Under the pieces are notes generated by a model. That model saw nothing but the letters and a program-made list of their open reading frames with translations, searched no databases and was not told where the DNA came from. Shown here in pieces: positions 1 to 8,073 of a stretch of DNA of 19,252 nt. The stretch spans positions 1-19,252 of the forward strand of contig DGTD01000086.1 in assembly GCA_002396385.1 (NCBI GenBank), written 5' to 3'. Each line of letters starts with the position of its first letter. Position 1 is the stretch's first letter. The DNA is from Bacteroidales bacterium UBA4345. GTDB taxonomy: Bacteria > Bacteroidota > Bacteroidia > Bacteroidales > Paludibacteraceae. Both the position numbers and the translations under genes were made by a program.

Positions 1-143
1 AATAACAGGATGGGAAACCGAAACTCAATCCATAGGGAAAGTCAAATAATTCATTTCCACATAAATGGTTTATTGGAATGGATAAGGCAACATATGTTAC
101 ACTTACCTTAAAAAACACCAATAAAAATTTTAGTATTCCTTTA

Positions 144-1103
144 TTATTGGACTGTTGGATTCTCATATATATAAAACTCTTTTAAATCTTTACTATTATC
201 GTAATTTAATTCAAAATACCCCCTCTTATACAGATACATCGGCAATACTTTTCCTGAATCTTCTGCTCTAAGATAAATAGGGTCACTGACATTCATAATC
301 TTATTTAAACATGTTGAATTGAAGTCCCCTCTAATACTATAAGTTCCTCCTGCTCTACCTGGATTGCCTGCAGAAGATTGAACGTTGGTGTTTTCTAGAA
401 ATTTTTTAGCAAAAGAAGCAGATTGACAACCATAAAACGCAGCAATACTATTTTTTTTATCAAAGTTGTAATCGATTCCTTTCCATCCATCAATTGTCAT
501 CTGTCTGTCATCTATGGGATTGTAGGTGTGATTGCTTAAACGTAAGTCACCATTATAACCATCGGAGAATTGATATAATGGACCATCTGGCCCATTATGA
601 CTAAAAACTGCTAATTCTTTTGTCTTCTTATAACCTTCTTTCGATGCAATTGCAATTTCAGACTCTATTTTTCCTTTTAATTTATCCAAAAAACAATCTT
701 TAATAAAAATCAATTTATCATTAGGATATTGTGATTTTATTTCGCTAATACGTGTTTTTGCTGCATCTCTTATATCTGGCTCATCTGAAAATTGAAGTAT
801 AATTCTTACACCTTTCTGTTCATTCCCATCCGGGTCCACCAACTTCACCGGGTTCCCCGCACAATAGTTATACGGGCTCATGCCCATATACTTCTCCCAC
901 ACCGGGTCCACACTCAGCCACCTTGCTCCCGGAGGGTCCAAGTACCTCGCTCCATAATAATACAGCCCTGTCTCCTCATCCAGTTCCTTGGCGTTAAACA
1001 GGTAGGGCGAAGCCCAACTGCCATTGCGCTCTTCCACAAACACCTCGCCGTAAGGGATGTACACCACGTTCTGGGTAATACAGCCGTCAAGGTCGGTGAC
1101 CAT
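144..1103 (-). CDS. RHS repeat-associated core protein, C-terminal part with caspase-like variable domain
   Basis: Residues 1-93 are the conserved end of an Rhs/YD-repeat protein: the DHLGS-type motif sits just before the ATG, followed by IPYGE, ETGLYYYGARYLDP, WLSVDP and a closing DPDG at 90-93. After DPDG comes an unrelated domain of about 225 residues, the usual place for a polymorphic toxin tip. In it a hydrophobic strand ends in FSHNG (His169) and a second strand ends in FYGCQS (Cys226). That spacing resembles the His/Cys pair of clan CD (caspase-like) peptidases, so I infer a protease-like tip. The open frame continues upstream of the ATG to a stop at 1179-1181 with no other start codon, so this is probably the 3' part of a broken gene. 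No immunity gene is visible downstream, where only 143 bases remain. The Rhs identity is secure; the catalytic call is tentative. Confidence 0.75.
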   Translation of the reverse strand: MVTDLDGCITQNVVYIPYGEVFVEERNGSWASPYLFNAKELDEETGLYYYGARYLDPPGARWLSVDPVWEKYMGMSPYNYCAGNPVKLVDPDGNEQKGVRIILQFSDEPDIRDAAKTRISEIKSQYPNDKLIFIKDCFLDKLKGKIESEIAIASKEGYKKTKELAVFSHNGPDGPLYQFSDGYNGDLRLSNHTYNPIDDRQMTIDGWKGIDYNFDKKNSIAAFYGCQSASFAKKFLENTNVQSSAGNPGRAGGTYSIRGDFNSTCLNKIMNVSDPIYLRAEDSGKVLPMYLYKRGYFELNYDNSKDLKEFYIYENPTVQ

Positions 1104-1181
1104 GGCGGTACTGCCGAGGTGGTCGGGATGGTTGAAGTAGAGGGCTAGCGCAGTGTCGGTTGCAGACTGGGGACCAAGTCA

Positions 1182-1520
1182 GTAAACAACTGTAAACCAC
1201 CGCCGTCGCAGCAGAACGACGGGTTGTTCACGTAGTCGTTGAGAAAAGCGGAATGTGCAGCTCAAGGTCCAAATTCTTGCGGGTGATGTTGTACACCTCG
1301 TCGTAGGCCATTGCGGGCGTGAACAACGCACTGCTTCCTCCCGTTCCGAACGTGCCAGCTGCGCCTGTCAGGCGGTTCCAGTCGTCGTAGCGGTAGTTAT
1401 GGGTCACAGTGCCGCCGACGGACTTGCCAGTGCCATCTTTCGGCTTGACCTTTGCTGTGTTTGACAGCGAGAGAGTTTTTCCACTTTTTGTAAAGGTAAG
1501 TATTTTCTGTTACAATAGAA
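1182..1520 (-). pseudogene. Frameshifted 5' remnant of the Rhs/YD-repeat gene
   Basis: Upstream of the intact Rhs core, the minus strand still codes for YD-repeat-like protein, but in a different frame and without a start. One frame is open from about 1520 down to a stop at 1228 and reads VTHNYRYDDWNRLTGAAG and MAYDEVYNITRKNL, the characteristic YD-repeat wording. It then stops, and coding-like sequence seems to continue in another frame (LNDYVNNPSF) down to a stop at 1145-1147, overlapping the core frame. The stretch between NITRKNL and the DHLGS motif also looks shorter than in intact Rhs proteins. I infer a decayed gene or a displaced 3' cassette with one or more frameshifts and possibly an internal deletion. 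The exact upstream edge is unclear; sequence above about 1480 has no recognisable repeat. Confidence 0.6.
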
Positions 1521-1576
1521 CTAATTTCAAAATGCTCTGTGGCTATTATTCTTAAATTGTGTGAAGTTTTTTATTT

Positions 1577-1607
1577 TTTGAAGTGTTTCGAATAATGGTT
1601 AACTTTG
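1577..1607 (+). promoter_or_regulatory. Bacteroidetes-type promoter for the PDDEXK gene
   Basis: TTTG at 1577-1580 is followed by exactly 19 bases and then TAACTTTG at 1600-1607, matching the Bacteroidetes housekeeping consensus (-33 TTTG, -7 TAnnTTTG). Transcription would start near 1613, about 12 bases before the ATG at 1625. This decides the start of the next gene, because the longer open frame beginning at 1583 would lie inside the promoter. Confidence 0.75.
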
Positions 1608-1624
1608 TGAAAACGAATTGGCTT

Positions 1625-2581
1625 ATGGGCAAGTATCTAGATCCGAAATACGACCTGACTTTCAAGGCGGTGTTCGCAGAACATCCCGACCTTATTATCA
1701 GTTTCCTGAACGCGCTGCTGCCGTTCAAGGAAGGGGCGAAAGTGGTTGATATCGAATATCTGCCACCGGAGTTGGTTCCCGACAGCCCCTTGAAAAAGTA
1801 CTCCATAGTCGACGTGCGGTGCAAGGACGACCAGGGGCGCCAGTTCATTGTGGAGATGCAGATGTACTGGACCGACGAGTTCAAGCAGCGTGTGCTGTTC
1901 AACGCTTCGAAATCCTACGTCAAGCAGGCGGACAAGGGCTACAGCTACAGCAGTCTGCAACCCGATTACTCGCTCAGCATTGTGAACGACAACGCCTTCA
2001 GCGGCACCGAGCACTACCACCTCTTCCAAATGGCAGAACAAGGCAATCCGGAGCGTGTTATAGAGGGAATAGAGATGGTGTTTGTGGAACTGCCCAAGTT
2101 CGTACCGCAGTCACCAACGATAGGCAGGATGCACCGACTATGGCTACGCTTCCTGACCGAGATCAACGAGAAAACACAAGATGCACCGCAAGAATTACTT
2201 GACGATCCCGAAATCAGCAAGGCCATCTCCATCGTAGAGCGTGGTGCTTATTCCGATGAGCAGCTCGCCACTTACGACAAGTACAGAGATATGGCCGCTA
2301 CCGAGAAAGCCCTGATGGACGGCTCTTTTAACAAGGGCCGTGAGGAAGGCGAGGCTATCGGCTTGGAGAAAGGCGAGGCTATCGGCTTGGTAAAAGGACG
2401 TGCGGAAGGTGAGGCAATTGGCTTGGAAAAGGGCGAAGCTATTGGCTTGGAGAAAGGTAAAGAAGCGGGTAAATTAGAAGAAAAAATAGACAACGCCCGC
2501 AAAATGAAAGAATGCGGTGTTGATATCCACATCATCTCCACCGTTACCGGGCTTTCCGCCGATGAAATTGAAAAACTCTGA
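1625..2581 (+). CDS. Rpn/PDDEXK-family putative nuclease (PD-(D/E)XK nuclease family transposase-type)
   Basis: This 318-residue protein opens with YLDPKYDLTFKAVFAE, the N-terminal signature of the large PDDEXK/Rpn family often annotated as a putative transposase. The nuclease core is visible as VDVR (Asp63) and, after a short turn, FIVEMQ (Glu77 and Gln79), the D...ExQ active-site arrangement. The helical middle carries family wording such as WLRFLTEI. Residues 242-277 contain four copies of GEAIGLEKG-like repeats, then a helical tail ending in GLSADEIEKL. Family members such as E. coli RpnA are DNA nucleases that promote RecA-independent recombination; that activity is inferred here. I start the gene at 1625 because of the promoter just upstream. 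No inverted repeats or target duplications are seen, so I do not call it an insertion sequence. It stands alone and ends in a strong terminator. Confidence 0.88.
   Translation: MGKYLDPKYDLTFKAVFAEHPDLIISFLNALLPFKEGAKVVDIEYLPPELVPDSPLKKYSIVDVRCKDDQGRQFIVEMQMYWTDEFKQRVLFNASKSYVKQADKGYSYSSLQPDYSLSIVNDNAFSGTEHYHLFQMAEQGNPERVIEGIEMVFVELPKFVPQSPTIGRMHRLWLRFLTEINEKTQDAPQELLDDPEISKAISIVERGAYSDEQLATYDKYRDMAATEKALMDGSFNKGREEGEAIGLEKGEAIGLVKGRAEGEAIGLEKGEAIGLEKGKEAGKLEEKIDNARKMKECGVDIHIISTVTGLSADEIEKL
2348..2455 (+). repeat. 24-bp in-frame tandem repeats in the PDDEXK gene
   Basis: There are four 24-base units at 2348, 2372, 2408 and 2432, with a 12-base insertion between the second and third. Each encodes GEAIGLEK or GEAIGLVK. 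The first two units are nearly identical, which suggests recent slippage; the last two have diverged at third positions. Because the units are multiples of three, copy changes would lengthen or shorten the helical linker without breaking the frame. Confidence 0.85.
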
Positions 2582-2598
2582 TGAACGGCATATTAATG

Positions 2599-2632
2599 AA
2601 AACAGCTGGCGATATTGCCAGCTGTTTTTTTT
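2599..2632 (+). terminator. Rho-independent terminator after the PDDEXK gene
   Basis: A 12-bp perfect stem (2599-2610 with 2617-2628, core ACAGCTGGC/GCCAGCTGT) surrounds the six-base loop GATATT and runs into eight T residues. It starts 17 bases after the stop codon. On the opposite strand it is followed by four T residues, so it may also stop read-through from the xylanase operon. Confidence 0.9.
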
Positions 2633-2645
2633 AGACCTATAGGTC

Positions 2646-2680
2646 AAAAGATAGCGATAGCTTTTTACACCATCGCTATC
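2646..2680 (-). terminator. Possible hairpin terminator after the CE1-GH43 gene
   Basis: Just past the stop of the minus-strand enzyme gene, GATAGCGAT (2680-2672) pairs perfectly with ATCGCTATC (2658-2650), with a 13-base loop, followed by TTTT. The T run is short, so termination may depend on the stronger hairpin at 2599-2632. Confidence 0.5.
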
Positions 2681-2704
2681 CATTCTATGTATGTAAGCAC
2701 CGAA

Positions 2705-5700
2705 TTAATACTTAATCATCTTAACAGTCTTCAAACCGTTCGATACGAAATATACGCCAGTAGAAAGATCTGATACGTAAATCTGAGCAACATCAGCCTC
2801 TGCAACAAAAGTTTTAACAACGACACCTGACGCTGTAGTAACTGTGACAATATCACCTGCAGTCAAACCGCTGACAGTAACCACATTCTTTGCCGGATTT
2901 GGCTCTACAGCAAGCGAAGCAACACCCGATTCAACCAACTCGTCATTGGCTGGGTCTTCATAGAACATATTCCAAGAATCGAACGCCAGTTCGCCACTAA
3001 AAGTAAAGAACAAATCTTTAGATGTAGGGATATCGGAAGACAACTTACACTTGAATTCCTCGAAAGAAGAGTTAGCCTCCACATTCAAATAACCAATTAC
3101 AGGACCATTGGCAGAACCTGTAGAGATTCTGATAGCGCCACCACAAGGAGCAGAAACGCGGGCCTTGAATCGGTTAACATCTTGAGCTTTAACGCCACAG
3201 ACGCCAATCCAAGCGCCATCTTTACCGCTAACCGCCATATTTGTAGACTTGCCCACATAGTTGACAGACACGCCGTTCTGCCAAGCAAAGCACTCGGCTT
3301 GAATGTTCTTCGTAGCATCGACATAAGTCACCTGGTCAACCCCCTTGGTAGTACCAGCCGACACACCCATAATTTTACCAGCCGACTCGTCAACATTGGC
3401 ATAATCGACATGCGAGCTACGGTAACCACCACTTACACCAATCTGGTTTTGAATCCACTGACTGTGGTAGCAGATGTACCACTTGTCCTTAAACTTAAAG
3501 AAGCTGTGGTGGTTGTTACCATTATCGCCAAGCCATTTGGAAGGGTTGTCGAAGACCTTACGGTCGAATTTGAAATCAGACATCGGCTTATTAGAAATCA
3601 TAGTAGCAATAACGGCATTGTTGATACCGATATTGTTACCACCAGTATTCCAGTTCGTACAATATGAATACACATAGTTATTACCAATCTTGTTGATACC
3701 CGCATCCTCGAACAGATAAGGCGGATTCAAAGTAGTAGGAGTACCGTCGATGCTGATAAAGTCCTTACCAAGTTTTGCGATACGTGCCGTACCAGGATCA
3801 GCATCCTTGCCTTTAGGTACACCACCACCGAAATAAAGATAGCCAGTACCATCGTCGTCGATAAGCACAGCAGGGTCAAACAACCATTCCACATTACCAC
3901 AATTTGGAGTTTGACGGGTAATCAGTCCCTGTCCATTCTTCACATCTTCCCAAGGGCCATAAGGGGTGTCGGAAGCCACCACATAAATACCATTACCATT
4001 GTTAGCGAAATAGAGGAAGAAGCGTTCCTTTCCATTTATTTTCGCATGGCAGGCAGTAGGTGCCCAAGAGTTAACGGCTTTAGAGATTCCGCCATTACCG
4101 GCCACCTTCATAGGCCCGTGGTCGGTCCAGTTAACGAGGTCGGCAGAAGCAAGGCATACAATTTCAGTAATGTTACCATAACCGTTCGACTTAATTTTAC
4201 CCGCATTATCGTATTCGTAGATATCGTGCGTCATGTAGATGTAGACCGAGTCGCCATAAACCATAGCGCATGGGTCAGCCCCATAACGCTGAGTCATAAT
4301 CGGATTGTGGTTAGTAGTAGGTTTAACCTTAGGATTAACGTTACTCAAAGCGATACCAGAGAAGATAGAAGCCAGTTCGACCTCGTCACGCGATCCAACC
4401 ACGCAACCGCTTTCATCGTAAGGGTCGCTACCGTTAGACTCATACTTCTCGAAAGTCATATAGTCCATATCGAACCAGCTGTTAGTAACCTTCAGCTGAA
4501 GCGTGTGCTGACCAGCAGAAATTTCGCTTGTACGGAAGGTGATGGTCGAGAACTCAGAGAAGCTGCCAGTGTTAGGAGCAGAAATATCGCCAGTGATAGC
4601 CTTTCCGTCAATCAAGAGTTGGAAAGAGGCGGTAGCATTATCGGTTGCCGCAGAAACAGAAACCTTATATTTAGAAGTCTCCTTCACATCAACCGTATAG
4701 TTCAACCACTCGCCGGTCTGGTTGTAACCAATAACAAAACCAGTTGCGCCTTTGTAGATGTCAACACCATCAGTACGGAAAGCCTCACCACGGTTTTCAG
4801 TATCCTCATCGCTATAAGCGACACCCTGTCCGCCGAAATCGTACTCTTCAGCCTCGATAGAGCCAGGAATAACAGCAGGAGAGCCATTATAAGGACCATC
4901 CTCAGGATTATTCTGATTATTAGGATTGTCTTGATTGTTAGGATTATCATTATTAGAGGTTCCACAATCCAACGAGAAGCGACGAAGGAACTGCCAGATT
5001 TCGCGAACAGAATGATAAGTGTCGTTTGAAGGCCAGTGTCCCTTACCATAAATCTTGTTCAGGCAAACCTCAACGCCACATTTACCGTTCTTCCACAAAT
5101 AACGGGTAGCCGCACCACTGACAACAGACTCAACAGGAGTGTCGTCACAACCATTAGCCGCAGCCCAAGCCTTGGCCTGCGCATAAGCACCCTGCTGTTC
5201 CTGGTACATACCGTTGAAGTTACCTTTCCAAGGTTCGTAGTGGACCACGTCGTCGGCATCGCCATTGGTATGGATAATAGGAATAGGCCTCGAAGGTTTG
5301 GCAGTCAAATCGCCAATAGGATACCCAGAAACCGGAGCACAAGCAGCAATCTGGTCGGCCATGTTATTGGCAACAGCGTAAGTCAGCATGCCACCCATTG
5401 AGAAACCTGACATATAGACACGTTTCAAGTCGATTTTGTATTTAGAACTCATCTCCTTGATGATGGCCTTAATGAAGGCAATATCGGAGCCATTGCCGCT
5501 CAAATCCCAAGTAGAACCGTCGGACTGCGGATAAACGACCAAGAACTTGGCCGTATCGGCAACCTGGTCCCAGCGAGACTGTTTCTTCTGGTAAGCGATA
5601 TCCTGCCCCATACCATGTGCAGAAATCACCAACGGTCTGTTTTCGCCCATTCCGCTAGGAGCATACACATCAATGGTACGGTTCTTACCATTCACATTAA

Positions 5701-5797
5701 TGGTGCTTTGAACACCCGGAAGGTTCTGAGCGACAGCCGAAATCGAAAGCATTGCGCCCAAAGCGGACACAAGCGCAGATTTATAAAGTGTACTCAT
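2705..5797 (-). CDS. T9SS-secreted multimodular enzyme: CE1-type esterase, CBM6, GH43, CBM6-like, sorting domain
   Basis: A 1030-residue exported enzyme for substituted xylan. Residues 1-24 are a signal peptide. Residues 28-275 are an alpha/beta-hydrolase of the PHB-depolymerase/CE1 esterase type: oxyanion HGMG (61-64), nucleophile Ser133 in GFSMGG, likely Asp182 and His254 (GKGHW). An Asn/Pro-rich linker (282-301) leads to a CBM6 (306-452; PGSIEAEEYD, GEWLNYTVDV). Residues 495-815 are a GH43 five-bladed propeller with likely base Asp508 (YGADP), pKa-setting Asp641 (LFDPAV) and acid Glu697 (LFEDAG). A second beta-sandwich (825-948) resembles the CBM6 that follows arabinoxylan arabinofuranosidases. 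Residues 960-1030 (VEPNPAKN ... GVYFV) are a T9SS type A sorting domain. The esterase may release ferulate or acetate, and GH43 arabinose or xylose; exact specificity cannot be read. It lies 17 bases after the GH30 gene, in one operon. Confidence 0.92.
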   Translation of the reverse strand: MSTLYKSALVSALGAMLSISAVAQNLPGVQSTINVNGKNRTIDVYAPSGMGENRPLVISAHGMGQDIAYQKKQSRWDQVADTAKFLVVYPQSDGSTWDLSGNGSDIAFIKAIIKEMSSKYKIDLKRVYMSGFSMGGMLTYAVANNMADQIAACAPVSGYPIGDLTAKPSRPIPIIHTNGDADDVVHYEPWKGNFNGMYQEQQGAYAQAKAWAAANGCDDTPVESVVSGAATRYLWKNGKCGVEVCLNKIYGKGHWPSNDTYHSVREIWQFLRRFSLDCGTSNNDNPNNQDNPNNQNNPEDGPYNGSPAVIPGSIEAEEYDFGGQGVAYSDEDTENRGEAFRTDGVDIYKGATGFVIGYNQTGEWLNYTVDVKETSKYKVSVSAATDNATASFQLLIDGKAITGDISAPNTGSFSEFSTITFRTSEISAGQHTLQLKVTNSWFDMDYMTFEKYESNGSDPYDESGCVVGSRDEVELASIFSGIALSNVNPKVKPTTNHNPIMTQRYGADPCAMVYGDSVYIYMTHDIYEYDNAGKIKSNGYGNITEIVCLASADLVNWTDHGPMKVAGNGGISKAVNSWAPTACHAKINGKERFFLYFANNGNGIYVVASDTPYGPWEDVKNGQGLITRQTPNCGNVEWLFDPAVLIDDDGTGYLYFGGGVPKGKDADPGTARIAKLGKDFISIDGTPTTLNPPYLFEDAGINKIGNNYVYSYCTNWNTGGNNIGINNAVIATMISNKPMSDFKFDRKVFDNPSKWLGDNGNNHHSFFKFKDKWYICYHSQWIQNQIGVSGGYRSSHVDYANVDESAGKIMGVSAGTTKGVDQVTYVDATKNIQAECFAWQNGVSVNYVGKSTNMAVSGKDGAWIGVCGVKAQDVNRFKARVSAPCGGAIRISTGSANGPVIGYLNVEANSSFEEFKCKLSSDIPTSKDLFFTFSGELAFDSWNMFYEDPANDELVESGVASLAVEPNPAKNVVTVSGLTAGDIVTVTTASGVVVKTFVAEADVAQIYVSDLSTGVYFVSNGLKTVKMIKY

Positions 5798-5814
5798 GTT
5801 TATAATGTATTAGA

Positions 5815-8073
5815 TTATTTTACATATTTAAACGATTTGCCATTGGCAGCAACAAGAATATAAACCCCTTTCTCTGTGAACTTATCATCGAAGTCTGTTC
5901 TTGAGTTAATTGTCACAGAGCCAAGCTGTTTACCATTCACATCGCAAACCATGTACTCGCCAGCAGGGAAAGCTTCAGCAGTCACCGATCCAATACCAGC
6001 CTGGTTATCGGACTTTACCTTAATCCAGTCGATGTTGACCCACGAAGATTCGATACTAACAAGCATTTCATGAATACCGGCAGTCAACTTAACGACCTTA
6101 TCGGAAGTCAGTTCTTTGTATGTAGTCCAATCGCCAGTATCCTCAGTGTCGAAAAGAACCTTGGAAGCCTCATCGTCATCGAACATAACAGAGAAAGAAG
6201 AAGCTCCCCCCTCGTCAGACACATTCGCCGAAACCAAGTAATCACCATCTTTTTCCACATCGACAGTATACTTGAGCCACTCACCCGCCTCACAGTAACC
6301 GACAGCGTAACCACCATCGCAAACATAGACGTCGACATTAGCGTCAGACCGGTAAGTAGCATCGCCTTTATTCTCCTCACCGAGGTCGTTGAACGAAATG
6401 CCAGCCGCCCCCTCGTTAAAGTTTTCAGCCTCAACAATGCCCGGAATCAAGGCAGGAACACCACCAAAAGGTCCCGCTTTTTTAACCACCTCGATAGTGA
6501 TAGGGGCAGCCTCGCCCGACTCTCCATTCTCGTCGTATGCAACGGCACTGATAGTGTGCTTTCCGAGAGAAGCGTCCGCACCAAAATAGAAAGCGAAAGG
6601 AGCGACCCACTTGTCTTTAATTTGGTCATCGCCTTCGAAGAACTTGATATTTTTGATTTCAGCCTCACTCTTATAAGTAGGGGTAATCAGCACGCTGTCG
6701 CCCTCTTCAATAACATATTTATCGGCGGCAATATCGAGACTAACCTTACCGCTACCCTCACCCACATAAGTGACACAGCTTTTAGCCGGAAGAGTAACAG
6801 AGAAAGAAGCGCCCTTGTTGATAGCATCGAGCTGTTTCATGTTTCTAGTCTGGTCGGTAATCCAAACATTCCACTGTTGCACCTTTGTTCCAGGGACAGA
6901 AATATTGATGGTCTTAGCTTCGGTACTCATGTTAACGGCAACAATCACAACATCGTCACCATTTTTATAAGCCGACGTGTACACATTATAAGTAGGGTTA
7001 ATAGTACAGTCAACACGATAAAAACCAGGTCGGATGAATCTGGCGAACTGACCGAAAAGCCAACCTCGCTTCGTAATCTGTCCATCCTTAGCATTATCGT
7101 TGTTCGTGTCGCCATTATTAATGAGCGAATAGTTCCTCTTCAAATACCACCAGACATAAGCACTCATATTAGAGAGAGTCAATCCACGATGGATAGAATA
7201 GGCAACTTCCAAAGCCTCGGGCCAAACATTCGCACGGCAAGGCGAACCATTCGTAGCGTTAGACGAAGTGTAGTACTCCGTCATCCATAACTCTTTGTCA
7301 GGATCACTGGCTATCTTTTGGTCGCCAAGGGAGTATTTAAAGAAATTATCGCCAGTAGAAGCACCACTTGCATAGAAATGTGTACCAAGAATGTCGATAT
7401 TCTTAAGCGCGCTAGCATCGTTCAGTACCTTGTCGTAGAGACCTTTGCTAAAGGCAAAACTTTCGGCAGTAATCACCTTTGTGCCGTTCACACGAAGTTT
7501 TCCGGCATAGTTTTTTGTATAATCGTAAACCTGGTCGGTACTCCACCACGTCCAGTCGTGTCCATAATCGGGCTCGTTAGCAAAACTCATAGCATAGAGG
7601 TTGACACCGTTGTCATGCAAGTAGTTGTTAAATTTCACCAAATGGTCGGTATACTTCGAGAAAGCGCTCGTGTTAATCTGTTTCTCGTTAGCACGATACT
7701 GACAAGAAGGATTGTTACAAAAAGCGGTCGTCTTCGTACACATATCGGCAGAAGGCGTATTCCAAGGGGTTGCAAAAATTTTCACACCCATTTTCTGAAC
7801 CTTCTTACAAGTAGGCAGTTCCCTACTCCAATTATTTTCATTCTCTGCGACCCAGATACGCATAACAGAAAGCCCCAGTTTGTTCTCACCCACACCGAAA
7901 AGTTTATCAATATCGTTATCCGTAAGGTCGTAACCCGTCCAACAAGGATGATTGATACCGCCAAACCCTTGTATTTTTTGTTTCACGCTTGATAAATTCA
8001 CATTACAATCTTGGGCAGCAACAGCTACCGACAAAGCAAGAGAGGCAATAGTTAGTGTATAAAATTTAGTCAT
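5815..8073 (-). CDS. GH30 (subfamily 8-like) glucuronoxylanase with Ig-like and CBM6 domains, T9SS-type C terminus
   Basis: A 752-residue exported endoxylanase. I chose the ATG at 8073 because it begins a clean signal peptide (residues 1-20, ending VAVAA); the open frame from 8145 only adds an unlikely leader. Residues 24-438 are GH30: QGFGG at 35-39, acid/base Glu167 in SFANEPD and nucleophile Glu266 in WMTEYY. YVWWYLKRNY (306-315) matches the subfamily 8 region whose arginine (here Arg313) contacts the methylglucuronic acid side group, and DGQITKRGW follows, so a glucuronoxylanase is the best call. An Ig-like domain (about 443-531) and a CBM6 (538-688; PGIVEAENF, GEWLKYTVDV) follow. The last 60 residues (GEYMVCDVNGKQL ... 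GVYIL) look like a shortened T9SS type A sorting domain. It is the first gene of the operon and works with the downstream esterase-GH43 enzyme on the same polymer. Confidence 0.9.
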   Translation of the reverse strand: MTKFYTLTIASLALSVAVAAQDCNVNLSSVKQKIQGFGGINHPCWTGYDLTDNDIDKLFGVGENKLGLSVMRIWVAENENNWSRELPTCKKVQKMGVKIFATPWNTPSADMCTKTTAFCNNPSCQYRANEKQINTSAFSKYTDHLVKFNNYLHDNGVNLYAMSFANEPDYGHDWTWWSTDQVYDYTKNYAGKLRVNGTKVITAESFAFSKGLYDKVLNDASALKNIDILGTHFYASGASTGDNFFKYSLGDQKIASDPDKELWMTEYYTSSNATNGSPCRANVWPEALEVAYSIHRGLTLSNMSAYVWWYLKRNYSLINNGDTNNDNAKDGQITKRGWLFGQFARFIRPGFYRVDCTINPTYNVYTSAYKNGDDVVIVAVNMSTEAKTINISVPGTKVQQWNVWITDQTRNMKQLDAINKGASFSVTLPAKSCVTYVGEGSGKVSLDIAADKYVIEEGDSVLITPTYKSEAEIKNIKFFEGDDQIKDKWVAPFAFYFGADASLGKHTISAVAYDENGESGEAAPITIEVVKKAGPFGGVPALIPGIVEAENFNEGAAGISFNDLGEENKGDATYRSDANVDVYVCDGGYAVGYCEAGEWLKYTVDVEKDGDYLVSANVSDEGGASSFSVMFDDDEASKVLFDTEDTGDWTTYKELTSDKVVKLTAGIHEMLVSIESSWVNIDWIKVKSDNQAGIGSVTAEAFPAGEYMVCDVNGKQLGSVTINSRTDFDDKFTEKGVYILVAANGKSFKYVK

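Noticed and set aside
2..192. Short plus-strand frames at the left edge (one ending at 49, one ending near 192), possible immunity gene or end of a neighbouring gene
   Set aside because: Too short and without any recognisable motif; the frames overlap each other and the Rhs stop. Minus-strand frames just after the Rhs tip are also closed quickly, so no immunity gene can be supported.
2348..2455. Repeat array as a CRISPR
   Set aside because: The units are contiguous, in frame and translate to a peptide repeat; there are no spacers.
1577..2632. PDDEXK gene as a complete insertion sequence
   Set aside because: The family is often labelled transposase, but no terminal inverted repeats or target-site duplications flank it, and it has its own promoter and terminator.
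3911..5029. Plus-strand open frame of 372 codons opposite the CE1-GH43 gene
   Set aside because: It is antisense to a gene with complete catalytic motifs and shows no domain of its own; its Ile/Val/Arg-rich composition is what the complement of the real frame gives.
6070..7290. Plus-strand open frame of 406 codons opposite the GH30 gene
   Set aside because: It is antisense to the GH30 catalytic, Ig-like and CBM6 regions, with no recognisable motif, signal or start site.
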